The notes beneath the pieces were generated by a model that saw only the letters and a list, made by a program, of their open reading frames with translations, ran no database searches and was not told where the DNA came from. Positions 35,703 through 44,236 of a stretch of 64,000 nt of DNA are shown one piece after another. The position numbers and the translations under genes were made by a program. The stretch spans positions 2,728,001 to 2,792,000 of the forward strand of contig CAVWKG010000016.1 in the NCBI GenBank assembly GCA_963755375.1, written 5' to 3'. How positions within the stretch are numbered: the first letter of the stretch is position 1; every line of letters begins with the position of its first letter. The DNA is from Bog-473 sp963755375 (lineage in GTDB: Bacteria; Actinomycetota; Acidimicrobiia; Acidimicrobiales; RAAP-2).

Positions 35703-36497
35703 ATGGGTGACCCCTATCGCCGGGACGATGCGCCACCAGGCCCATTGAGGCAGGCTCTAGATGTGGTCATAAACCCCGCTGGCCAGTATGCGACTGAAGG
35801 CAACCTAGATTTCGTCTCCTGGGTTCTCGACCTCGCCGAGGTCGCCCAGGGAGACACTCAGCGTGTCCTCGATGTCGGCTGCGGAAACGGGCTATACGAG
35901 CGTTCACTCGTCAAGAGAGGACACCAAGGCCCGCGGGTGGCGGTAGACCTCTCTGCTGGAATGTTGCGGGTCGTCAGCGATGCGGCGGTCATCCTCGCGG
36001 ACGTACAGAGGCTGCCATTCTCTCCGAGTTCCTTCGATCTAGTGCTGGCACCTCACATGCTTTACCACGTGCCCGACATCGAGGTCGCTGCCAGCGACAT
36101 CCGGCGTGTACTCCATCCCGAAGGCCACTTCGTCGCGGTCACGAACAGCCTTTCGAACCTCCAAGAACTCCGAGCGCTAGTGGAAGCTGCTGTCGGTACG
36201 GAATGGAAGATGATCCAATCTTCAGCTCTGCACTTCAATATGGAAGGGGGAGCCGCGTTGCTCTCATCGGCGTTCGAGTCCGTTGTACGTGTGGACTGCC
36301 CTCCGAGCCAACTGGTAGTTACCGACGTCAACGCCTTGACCGACTATGTGGCCAGCGTGGCAGACCCCTACCAGGCTCAGGTGGACGTTCCTTGGTCGGA
36401 GGTGGTGAACCGTGTCCACGAGCTGGCCAGTACGGCCATGTCGAGCGATGGTGAGCTGAGACTCAGCACGGGCGTAGGCGCCTTCATTTGTCGATGA
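35703..36497 (+). CDS. Class I SAM-dependent methyltransferase
   Basis: 264 residues from ATG 35703. Motif I RVLDVGCGNGLYERSL, VAVDLSAGMLRVVSD, ADVQRLPFSPSSFDLVLAPHMLYHVPD (motif II/IV), then VLHPEGHFVAVTNS. UbiE/COQ5-like fold. IS110 copy 3 begins 6 bp after its stop, within a repeat. Confidence 0.87.
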   Translation: MGDPYRRDDAPPGPLRQALDVVINPAGQYATEGNLDFVSWVLDLAEVAQGDTQRVLDVGCGNGLYERSLVKRGHQGPRVAVDLSAGMLRVVSDAAVILADVQRLPFSPSSFDLVLAPHMLYHVPDIEVAASDIRRVLHPEGHFVAVTNSLSNLQELRALVEAAVGTEWKMIQSSALHFNMEGGAALLSSAFESVVRVDCPPSQLVVTDVNALTDYVASVADPYQAQVDVPWSEVVNRVHELASTAMSSDGELRLSTGVGAFICR

Positions 36498-36527
36498 AGG
36501 GTGAGTTCCTAACGGCGGTCAAGCCCC

Positions 36528-37935
36528 TCAGGCGACATTTTCGCTAACTTCTTTTCGTGGCGGGTCGGTGGCCGGAGCGACCTTCTGGGCCGACTCCTTT
36601 CTGCCTCGACCCGCCGCCCTGTTCTTGAGGACTTTGGCTCGTGTGTTGCGACGACGGGCCGCCCGGACTGTGGGGTCGATCTTGAAGCGGTCGGCGCAGA
36701 CCGCCTTGCCTTCGGCCTCGGTGATCGCTTCGCTGTCTTCATCTCGCAGTGTGTAGAGCTCTCCTTTGCGCCAGCAGGCGGCGATCCGGGTGATGAGGAC
36801 GGCCGAGACGGAGCACAGGGCCGAGTTGTGGTGCTTACCCTCGACCATGACGAGTCGGTAGTAGCGCTGGGCGAGCGTCGGGTCGATGTGGCGAGCGTGA
36901 TCGGCTGCCATATAGAGGGCCTGGCGCAGGCCGGCGTCACCGGCCCTGGTGATGCCCTTGTGTCCGGCCACCAGTCCGGACTGGTCGATCTTGGGCACAA
37001 AGCCAGTGAAGGAGCGGACGCCGGCCAGGTTGGCGAAGCGGTTGAAGTCGCCCGCGTTGCCCAAGATGGCTGCCGAGAGGACGGGCCCGAGCCCCGGCGC
37101 CGAGCGGACGATGCCCTTGGGGTCGGCCTCGTCATAGAGGACGGCGATCCGCTTGTCGGCGGCGGCGATCTCGTCGTCGAGGCGGCGGAGCACCCGGACT
37201 TCTGAGGCGATGTCGTGGGCCAACTCGCTGAAGTCGATGCCCCCGCCTGACCACAGGGCCAGGGTCTCGTTCGCCATGGCCAAGAGCTCGTCGGCCTTGT
37301 CCTGGCGCCACAGTCCCGCACTCGAGCGGACCAACAACGCGGTGAGCCGGCCGCGCCCGAGACGCTTGAGCGCCCGTGGATCGGCGTATTTCTCCAAAAC
37401 GACCAGGGCGGTCTTCGACGCGGTGGCCGATCCGAGCGAATCGGCCCACCCCGGACCGAGCAGCTCGACGAGTGCATCGAGGCGCAGGCTGGCGGCGGTG
37501 CGGCGCTTGACCAGGCTGGAGCGGTGACGCACGGCTCGGCGCAGTGACCCCGCCGGGCCGAGGTTGTCGATGCCTCGCAGGCCCTCGGGGTGCAGCAACG
37601 GCAGACGAGCCAGCACCCGTGAATCCAATCGGTCGGTCTTGGTGTGCTTGTTGTAGTAATCCCGCAGATCGGCCGACTGCTCGGGTGGCACCAAGATCAC
37701 CGTGGCGCCACGTGCTTGGAGCCAGGCCGACAGCGGCACCCAGGCGTTGCGGGTGGGCTCGAGAATGACCGTCACCGACGCATCCGTCGGGGATCTTCGC
37801 CCATAGGCGCTCGAGGTCAGCGGTCGTCGTGCGGAACCGCCACGACGACCAGATGAACTCACCTCGCTCGTCGGCCAGGCTGGCCCGATGGTCGGCCCGA
37901 CAGGCGACGTCGATACCCAACCTCACTTCCTTCAT
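36528..37935 (-). pseudogene. IS110 transposase copy 3, frameshifted near codon 50
   Basis: Identical to copies 1 and 2 except for an extra G at 37786 (CATCCGTCGG versus CATCCTCGG). The native start at 37935 then runs into a wrong frame that continues to about 37132. An alternative start could give the rest of the protein but without Asp9 of the catalytic domain, so this copy should be inactive on its own. Its RNA and ends remain intact. Confidence 0.9.
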
Positions 37936-38012
37936 GGCGTGGTCCTTTCGCTCGACGGTTGAATCAGTCGGCTCTCCTTCGTCGACCGGTGCACGCTCCG
38001 CAGGGGTGTGAC

Positions 38013-38183
38013 CATCCAGACATTCGAGAAGCAGGGGTCCGACTCAATGATTCGGCCACCGAGTTCCAGAAAAGGGATGCACGTGCGTCGGGAGGCTCGT
38101 CTGGTCGACGATCACCGTCATGGAGTCGAGCTCTCGCCCGCTCCGGCCCCAGTTCAGTCAAGCCAGAGGAACCGACCCGACGC
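38013..38183 (-). ncRNA. Predicted bridge RNA of IS110 copy 3
   Basis: The sequence matches copy 1 throughout this region; offset 17076. If the RNA works in trans it could serve transposase from copies 1 or 2. Confidence 0.75.
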
Positions 38184-38325
38184 ACCCTACGAAAGGCTTC
38201 CGCCAAATCGGTGGATGCCCGGAACCAACGCTAAATGTCCCAGTACGCCAGACTTGGGCGCAGCTGATTGGCACTTGTGTCCTAGCCCAGAGAGGTTCCG
38301 AGATCTATCGTGCTCTCCCGTGGAA

Positions 38326-38849
38326 ATGGTCCTTCGACCCGGAACCGTCGATGATGAGAGCTCTCTGTTGGAGCTGTTCGATGAAGCAGTTCGCTGGCTA
38401 GCGGAAAGGGCCTCGGTGGGCAGTGGGGTACTCAGCCATGGTCGGAGCGACCGGACCGGCGTGAGCGAATATCTAGATTGGCCAGAAGTAGCGAACTGAC
38501 CATTGCCGAAGTAGGTGATCAGGTAGTTGGCGCTCTCGAAGTCAGCGAATCCTCACCGTCTTACGCTCCAAAAGTTCATGAGAACAATCTCTACATCTAT
38601 ATGCTCCTCACATCCCGACAACTCATCGGGCAAGGGATCGGAAGAGCACTTTTGAATCATGCCCGAGCGGACGGTCGTACCAGAGGGTTGGAACTTTTGC
38701 GAGTGGATTGCTGGGCTGGGGGCGAGCAGCAGCTCGTCAGGTACTACGAATCGCAAGGGTTTACTGCTACCGAACAGTTCAACCGAGACGGCTGGCTTGG
38801 ACAGCTTCTGATCCAGCGGTTGGGTAATTCGGGGACCTTGACCAAGTAG
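38326..38849 (+). pseudogene. GNAT N-acetyltransferase, frameshifted
   Basis: The first frame gives MVLRPGTVDDESSLLELFDEAVRWLAERASVG; near 38415 one base is missing and the second frame continues QWGTQPWSERPDRRERISRLARSSELTIAEVGDQVVGALEVSE to the acetyl-CoA loop QLIGQGIGRALLNHA and YYESQGF. The stop TAG is the head of a repeat element (AAGTAGCCCAGTTCGCCGG). Confidence 0.8.
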
Positions 38850-38862
38850 CCCAGTTCGCCGG
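38846..38862. repeat. Repeat-family head after the GNAT gene
   Basis: GTAGCCCAGTTCGCCGG; supplies the TAG stop of the preceding frame. Confidence 0.7.
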
Positions 38863-38928
38863 ATGGGGGCGGGGGACTTCAATACCTCGGCCCCGCTTCG
38901 GCGGGTCGGTCTCGTACGCTCTGGCTCG

Positions 38929-39102
38929 ATGCCGAGGAAGAGAACGGACTGCAGCTTTTGCGGTAAGGGCTAGGACGACGTCCGGATCATCGCCGGCCCC
39001 AATGTGTGGATCTGTGACGAGTGCGTCCAGCTCTGCTGCGACATCTTCTGGCCTGACGAGGCATTCCCGTGGTCTTCTCCCCGCGAGACTCGAGGATCGT
39101 GA
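38929..39102 (+). pseudogene. Stand-alone ClpX-type zinc-binding domain with internal TAG
   Basis: ATG 38929 reads MPRKRTDCSFCGKG, then TAG at 38971, then DDVRIIAGPNVWICDECVQLCCDIFWPDE and stop at 39100. CSFCGK...DDV...IAGPxVxICDECVxLC is the C4 zinc domain of the ClpX N-terminus. The TAG stands where ClpX has a Gln (one change from CAG). Small one-domain relatives exist in actinobacteria. Unless the codon is suppressed, this gene is dead. Confidence 0.75.
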
Positions 39103-39157
39103 TTTTGCACTCGGATCCAGCGTTTCGGCCGCCCTTCGGGGCAGTCGCTTCGCGTCC

Positions 39158-39583
39158 TCAGGAGTTCTTATTTCGGGAGCTGTCAACTGGTGCAGATACA
39201 CCGGACCACCCCACAACACCCGGTTGGTACGAGGACGACGGCTCCTGATCCCAGTCTGGCGACCAATCTACAAACCACCTACTGAGTCCGACGATCTCTA
39301 GTGTCCTACGGACGACCTCCCCCGGTCGCGTTAGTACCAGCTGGCCCAGTCCGTCGGCTCGGATGCGATTCCTCGCCATCACGAGAGCGGAGATGCCGGT
39401 GGAATCGATGAACGTAAGGTCCGACAGATCGACGACGACGGTAGAACCAGCCACATCCACCAGCGCAAGCGCGAAGTCATAGGCGGACACGATGTCCAGC
39501 TCGCCATGCAGCGCGACGATGTGGACGTCGGGAATGTGGCGGGTGGTGATGCTGAACTCGGGCGACACGGCGAGAGAGGCCAT
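39158..39583 (-). CDS. STAS-domain anti-sigma-factor antagonist
   Basis: 141 residues. SpoIIAA-like: HIVALHGELDIVSAYDFALALVD, VVVDLSDLTFIDSTGISALVMARNR with the phospho-Ser in DSTGIS, and VVRRTLEIVGLSRWF. C-terminal 30 residues are disordered. No partner kinase is nearby in the window; the sigma gene at 35084 is an ECF type with a different kind of regulator. Confidence 0.88.
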   Translation of the reverse strand: MASLAVSPEFSITTRHIPDVHIVALHGELDIVSAYDFALALVDVAGSTVVVDLSDLTFIDSTGISALVMARNRIRADGLGQLVLTRPGEVVRRTLEIVGLSRWFVDWSPDWDQEPSSSYQPGVVGWSGVSAPVDSSRNKNS

Positions 39584-39678
39584 TTCCGCCGAAGGTTGCA
39601 GGTGGCGGTTTGCCAGGAGTCCGGTCAGCTAAGAGCAGGCTATCCCCAATGAGCGTCTGGACCCCGAAAGCCGCCACA

Positions 39679-39698
39679 AATCACCCGATCGGGTGATT
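39679..39698. terminator. Perfect 20-bp palindrome, probable terminator
   Basis: AATCACCCGATCGGGTGATT followed by TTGTTG on the plus strand. Lies between the stops/starts of two minus-strand genes, 27 bp after the HIT-like gene end, so it could end that transcript or serve as an operator of the STAS gene. Confidence 0.5.
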
Positions 39699-39724
39699 TT
39701 GTTGTCCAATGTCCGCCTGCAGAC

Positions 39725-40585
39725 TTAAACATAGGCACGCGCGGTTCCCATCTCGTGCAACGTGCCCACTGGACTGACACGCCAGGGATACCCATGTGTC
39801 CCTACGGCGTACGCAGCCAGCGAGACGACCCCGGCCCGTCGATATCGGACCGGGGTCGTTTTGTCTCTTCGGCAGTCGATTCGGTTGGGTTGAGGTTCCG
39901 TTGTTTCGCGTGCCATCCCCATGGGTAGTGAGGCGGTGGGTTCGACCCGTCCCGACGTCGGTCGGACCATTTGCGACCGCCCCCCGGATCTCAAGGCGCT
40001 CCGGGGGGCTGCTCGCGTCGGGCTTTCGGTCCCCCAGAGGTGGGGCGACCATTCGCGAGAGGGTGTCTCCATCCCGGCGAACGGGGGCAGTCTCGTGTAC
40101 GCGTCCACAGGTGGCTGGACAGGACTCCCTTCATTAGAGAAAGCCAGGTTCGCCCACTCGTCATCGGAAAGGCAATATTCGCCCTCTTTGACGTTGATCA
40201 GGGCATGTGGATCGTCATCTGAGTAATAAGGAAAGACGTGGCAATGAAGGTGCGGGCACAGGAAGCCCATTGAGAGATTCGCAATCTTGACGGGATGAAA
40301 CAGTCCGTCAATCGTTGCTCCCAGTGCGGCCGTGTCGGTGCTGAACTGGTGAATCTCAGCTTGTGACAGCTCGTGCAGTTCGGCGACATGTCGCCTGGAC
40401 ACGACGACCCCGTATCCGGCATGAGTCTGATTCTTGACGAGTCTTATGTAGCTCGCCGCTGTTTCGGCAATCAGGTCGCTGTACTGATTGCTCGACAACT
40501 GGGCATCTGCGCAGATCGGACAGCCGTTCCCTGCCCTCATGTTGTCCCATAGCTCAGCGTCCCACCACGGCACGTTCGAAATCAT
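39725..40585 (-). CDS. HIT-family (histidine triad) protein with doubtful C-terminal half
   Basis: 286 codons. Residues 1-150 are a HIT fold: GCPICADAQL, YGVVVSRRHVAELHELSQAE and the triad PHLHCHVFP. After about residue 150 the translation turns to Arg/Pro-rich, non-conserved text (SPVQPPVDAYTRLPPFAG onward) and contains, on the plus strand, a terminator-like hairpin. Typical HIT proteins have 110-150 residues, so a lost stop or frameshift in the tail is likely. Confidence 0.75.
   Translation of the reverse strand: MISNVPWWDAELWDNMRAGNGCPICADAQLSSNQYSDLIAETAASYIRLVKNQTHAGYGVVVSRRHVAELHELSQAEIHQFSTDTAALGATIDGLFHPVKIANLSMGFLCPHLHCHVFPYYSDDDPHALINVKEGEYCLSDDEWANLAFSNEGSPVQPPVDAYTRLPPFAGMETPSREWSPHLWGTESPTRAAPRSALRSGGRSQMVRPTSGRVEPTASLPMGMARETTEPQPNRIDCRRDKTTPVRYRRAGVVSLAAYAVGTHGYPWRVSPVGTLHEMGTARAYV
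39826..39862 (+). terminator. Hairpin plus T-run, terminator-like
   Basis: CGACCCCGG and CCGGGGTCG form a 9-bp stem, then TTTT. It sits inside the odd tail of the HIT frame on the opposite strand, arguing that this DNA was once intergenic. Confidence 0.5.
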
Positions 40586-40606
40586 TTCACGACTTCATGG
40601 AGGTAT

Positions 40607-40652
40607 CCCCGTCGTGCCGCAGGGTGGCACCCAATCCCGGCGAAGTGGAGCA
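40607..40652. repeat. Interspersed palindromic repeat, member B
   Basis: CCCCGTCGTGCCGCAGGG, then TGGCACCCAATCCCGGCG, then AAGTGGAGCA. It differs from the member at 59608 in only a few positions. Confidence 0.8.
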
Positions 40653-40663
40653 ATGGTCAGCGC

Positions 40664-41269
40664 CTATCCGCAGACGCCTGCTCTGTGTGCGGTACGCCCG
40701 TAGACCTTGAGTGCTCCGGCGATGTCCGGTGGGCGTGGGTTGGCGCCGTCGGTCTCGTCGCCGATCAGCAGGACGCACGATCCCTCGACGAACAGGACGT
40801 TAGCCACGCTATAGGTTCCCTTGGCCGCAAAGCCCTCCGAGGTCGGGAGCTGCTTGATCGTGAAGCGTGTGGCCGGGCTGTTCTCAGCGAGGTCCTCTTT
40901 GAGTTGGGCCCGCTCCTCGGCTGCGGCCGCGGCGGGCGACGCGAGTGCGATCACAAACGATATGCCTCCAGTGCCATCGGAGCCCGTCGTTTGTTGGGTC
41001 AGCGCCGCTCTGAAACCCTCGCCACGCAGGCGCTTGGCGTCCGCCGCTGCATCGGGATCCCCCGTCGCCCACGAGGCCGCGGTGCTGGTGAACGTCGGCG
41101 CGCCGCTTGGGGAGTACCCGGTCTCTTCGCCTGTCTGCACGACATAGCGAGCCAGCGAAGCCGACGAGACGCTCTGACCCGCGCCAGCCGAAGGGACTCC
41201 CAAACCTGCAAGCACAACGGCGAGCACAACGACCGAACCGCTGGCAACAGACCTGCGTACAGAACTCAT
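40664..41269 (-). CDS. Secreted hypothetical protein
   Basis: About 201 residues from ATG 41269. Signal peptide SSVRRSVASGSVVVLAVVLAGLGVPSAGA. The mature part has a helix DAKRLRGEGFRAALTQQ, AAAAEERAQLKEDLAE and a Cys pair (EGSCVLLIG, AGVCG). No family recognised. Start chosen to place the signal peptide at the N-terminus. Confidence 0.65.
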   Translation of the reverse strand: MSSVRRSVASGSVVVLAVVLAGLGVPSAGAGQSVSSASLARYVVQTGEETGYSPSGAPTFTSTAASWATGDPDAAADAKRLRGEGFRAALTQQTTGSDGTGGISFVIALASPAAAAAEERAQLKEDLAENSPATRFTIKQLPTSEGFAAKGTYSVANVLFVEGSCVLLIGDETDGANPRPPDIAGALKVYGRTAHRAGVCG

Positions 41270-41488
41270 CGCACCCCACATCGAACCAGGTTGGGTTGCC
41301 GGGACACCCCGGGTTGCACTTTCCCATAACGACTCCACTTCGGTCAACGGCGACGTCACGCGCAGCCGCTCCTCGTGAACTCAGCACCAGCAAGGCCCGC
41401 ACTTCGCCATGGTCGCCAGGCGTCTCCGATGTGCCGAACTGGGGCAGGGTTCTCATCACTGGACCGCGGTGGCGCGAGACTGCGGACG

Positions 41489-41953
41489 ATGACTTGCCAT
41501 TCCCTCGCGAGTCGATCGGCCACTCTCAAGACCGGCTTCGTGTGGGCGTGGCCCGACGTCGAGAAGTGGGCGAAGCCGACGGGGCGGGAGGTCGTGAAAG
41601 GTGACGTGAGGAGAGCAAGACTCGACGTGATCCACGACATTGTGGGGTCCGATGAGACCATCGTGGTGGAGGTCCTTGCGCTCCTCTTCGATCCCGGCGG
41701 CGGTCTGAAGAAGAGGGAGGCCGAGGGATGGCTGGTCCTCACCGATCGGCGACTCGTTTTCGGCACCGCGCGGCACGGCGTTCTGATCGAACTGCCGACG
41801 ACGCAGATAGCGGTTCCAGTCACGGTCACCTACAAGTTCACCATGGCCCGTCTAGTGGTTAAGGCCGACAGTGGGGCCGAGCACACGTTTGTCGTTAATA
41901 GGAGCGCCGCCCGTGAGCTTGCACTCGCCATTAACGAGTCGGCTGCTGATTAG
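41489..41953 (+). CDS. PH-like (bPH/GRAM) domain protein, unknown function
   Basis: About 154 residues from ATG 41489. LLFDPGGGLKKREAEGWLVLTDRRLVFGTA followed by LIELPTTQIAVPVTVTYKF resembles bacterial PH or GRAM domains (LTDxRLVF signature). The start is uncertain. The TAG stop runs into GCGAGTTCGCC, a repeat head variant. A repeat-family target GAACTGGGGCAG lies at 41436-41447 upstream. Confidence 0.6.
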   Translation: MTCHSLASRSATLKTGFVWAWPDVEKWAKPTGREVVKGDVRRARLDVIHDIVGSDETIVVEVLALLFDPGGGLKKREAEGWLVLTDRRLVFGTARHGVLIELPTTQIAVPVTVTYKFTMARLVVKADSGAEHTFVVNRSAARELALAINESAAD

Positions 41954-41976
41954 GCGAGTTCGCCACCCACCCTCTC

Positions 41977-42156
41977 TTAACCGCGCCGCCGGCCGAACTC
42001 CTGGAGGCCCGTCAGCCCCTCGAGGTGGTCGGGACAGGCCCACACCCGCCACCAGCGATCGCCTGACGGGCTGAACCATCGCCCCGTCCACGAGGGCGTC
42101 TCAGGGCAGTGGTTGGCCTGGAGCTTGCTGTCGTGGATCATGCGCCAGCACTTCAT
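41977..42156 (-). CDS. Small Trp/Cys-rich protein next to an integrase remnant
   Basis: 59 residues: MKCWRMIHDSKLQANHCPET, then SWTGRWFSPSGDRWWRVWACPDHLEGL. Cys/His pattern C-x15-HC, then C-x2-H hints at metal binding. The frame extends upstream into DNA that also encodes the integrase fragment on the other strand, so the two probably meet at a breakpoint. Unknown family. Confidence 0.4.
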   Translation of the reverse strand: MKCWRMIHDSKLQANHCPETPSWTGRWFSPSGDRWWRVWACPDHLEGLTGLQEFGRRRG

Positions 42157-42173
42157 GTGCTCGGCGATGGCGC

Positions 42174-42716
42174 GGCGAGTTGTGCGGTCTTCGGTGGTCA
42201 GACGTGGACTTCGAGAAGGGCGTACTGCTCGTACGGCGATCGGTTTCCGATCTTCCGGGCCGCGTCGAGATCCGCTCGACCAAGACGGGCCACATACGGC
42301 AGATGGCCCTGGACTCGGCAACACTCTCGGTCCTTGAGCTCCTCCGGGGGCGGGCGGCGGCGCACTGCGCAGCCGTCGGCAGCTCGCTCGATGCGGACGC
42401 ATACCTCTGGTCGTCTTCGCCCGACTACCTCTCGCCACTGCGCCCCGGGGGTGTCACCACCCGGTTCATCGCCCTGCGGAACGACCTCGGACTGACACAC
42501 ATCCGCCTCCATCACCTCCGCCATTTCGCCGCCACCGTGATGTTGGCCGGCGGAGTCGACGTCCGCACAGTGGCCGGCAGGCTCGGGCACTCTCGCCCAA
42601 CCCTGACCCTGCAGACGTACGCGCATGTCATAGACGTGTCCGATCGCAGAGCGGCCGAAGTGGCTGGAGAAAGCATCTCAGGTCCCCACACCGCGGTCGC
42701 CGAATCTGGCAGATGA
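42174..42716 (+). pseudogene. Tyrosine recombinase (phage-type integrase), C-terminal fragment
   Basis: Homology starts at GELCGLRWSDVDFEKGVL, followed by RSTKTGHIRQMALD, then the catalytic HHLRHFAATVMLAGG (H-x-x-R), LGHSRPTLTLQTYAHV (His and Tyr nucleophile). The N-terminal arm- and core-binding domains are missing; the sequence before it belongs to the opposite-strand frame. Remnant of an integrated element. Confidence 0.85.
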
Positions 42717-43497
42717 GGTTTGAAGGGTCCACGCGCAATTTCGCGCTCCTCCGGACTGGTCGCTGTTGGAACCCCGAACCCCTGCGCGACGTCGTTGTGG
42801 ACGTCCACACGAATGTCCACACTCCTGGTCAACGGGATCTTTTGAGCGACCTCGGCACGAGGCGACCAGAGCTGTCAAGGTCGGCTTTGCCGAGGCGCCC
42901 GACATGTCGGGCGCGGTACCTTTACAGCTCGGTGACTGAACCGATGGACACAATGGATCAGGACGGCCGGAACCGGCGGCCTGGATGCGCCTTTTCCGCG
43001 TTTCGTTGCGATGGCGGTCGCCGCAGTGGTGACCCAGCGACTAATCGGGGTGGCTTGGCACTGCAGTGCAGTGCAAGTGTGTGACTCTATGGAGTCGAAT
43101 TCTTTGACGGATCGACTGCGCGGAGCGAGGTAGCCCGGCGCGGATAGTCGACAGCGACCCGACGCACTGGGGTACACGATGCGTGGCGTCTCTGAACCAA
43201 GAATCCAACCGTCTGTCGGCGGACGCACTTCGTGAAGGTGTCAGGTCGATCTCTGAGGGCTCCGCGAACGGCCGGGGAAGTTATCCGTCGGCTCGAGCAA
43301 TCATGCCCCGCAGAGGACGAATGAGGCGGCTCTCAGCGGACGTTGTCGGAGCCGAGCATCGCTGGTCTCCCGCCTCATTGGTCCCTCCGGGAGGCGGCCG
43401 CTCGAGCGGCCTAGAGGTACGCCCCGTACGGCTTCTTCGGAGGCAGGTGCGGATCGCGATTGGAGCGGCCTCCAAGCTTGGTTGCGTGGCAACCCCG
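42717..43497. other. Intergenic stretch, 780 bp, no convincing gene
   Basis: Short frames on both strands lack start signals and conserved motifs. A tandem GCACTGCAGTGCAGTGC lies at about 43056. At about 43460-43540 one frame reads WSGLQAWLRGNPDDYASVGDRRT, which may be a scrap of an older gene. Confidence 0.5.
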
Positions 43498-44172
43498 ATG
43501 ATTACGCTTCGGTCGGTGATCGGAGAACCGCCCGACGAACGAGAACAGCATCGTCGATCACTCTGGGAGTACTACGACCGGCGAGTGACCGGGCGCTTGC
43601 CTGGCTTGGGCAACGCCCACGCCTACTGGACCGGTCTAGGCGTCGCCGTCGAAGTCGAAGAGATCGCCGCTGAAGCTGCGCAGCTTGAACGCCTACTTCG
43701 TGAGCTGTCCGCAGTCCGCTTCGTCGAGGTAGGTGCCGGACCAGGCACTTTCACCGGATGCCTTGCTGGGGGGGGCATCGCCATCGACCAGAGTCGAAGG
43801 GCGCTGGACGTTCTGCGCACCGTTGCTCCTGGAGTACCCGTGATCCAGGCAGATGCCACTGCCCTACCCGTGCCAGCCCACGCCGTCGATCGCTTCTTCT
43901 CCGCCCACCTTTATGGCTTGCTTCTTCCGAGTGAGCGTGAACCCTTTCTCGCCGAGGCGCACCGGGTTGCATCGGAGGTCGTGATCCTCGACGCCGGTCG
44001 CCCCGTAGGAGTGAGAGCGGAGGAGTGGCAGGAGCGGACCCTGCCGGAGGGAGGTCGTTACAGAGTCTTTCGCCGCCATTTCGATGCGGACGCGTTGGCC
44101 GCCGAAGTGGGTGGTGTGGTCCTGTTCGGCGGGCAGTTCTACGTGCTGGTGGGCACTGCGGCCGCTCCATGA
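43498..44172 (+). CDS. Methyltransferase-like protein (class I SAM fold)
   Basis: About 224 residues from ATG 43498. LWEYYDRRVTGRLPGLGNAHAYW, RFVEVGAGPGTFTGCLAGG (motif I), IAIDQSRRALDVLR, QADATALPVPAHAVDRFFSAHLYG, LPEGGRYRVFRRHFDADALAAEVGG. The pattern RYRVFRRHFxxxxLxxEVGG is common in actinobacterial methyltransferases. Longer frame upstream looks non-coding. Confidence 0.78.
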   Translation: MITLRSVIGEPPDEREQHRRSLWEYYDRRVTGRLPGLGNAHAYWTGLGVAVEVEEIAAEAAQLERLLRELSAVRFVEVGAGPGTFTGCLAGGGIAIDQSRRALDVLRTVAPGVPVIQADATALPVPAHAVDRFFSAHLYGLLLPSEREPFLAEAHRVASEVVILDAGRPVGVRAEEWQERTLPEGGRYRVFRRHFDADALAAEVGGVVLFGGQFYVLVGTAAAP

Positions 44173-44236
44173 TTCTCAGCTCGTGTATCGAGGGAGACCG
44201 GGCGAGAAGTGGCCGGGCGGCCTCTCGGCAAGGAAG

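Larger units (their letters stand above)
36504..38235 (-). mobile_element. IS110-family insertion sequence, copy 3 (1732 bp)
   Basis: Offset 17075 from copy 1 on the left, with one extra base at 37786. TG core at 36502-36503 and 38236-38237. The right flank reads CCCAGTACGCC, again a repeat-family head. Inserted directly after a methyltransferase stop codon. Confidence 0.93.
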
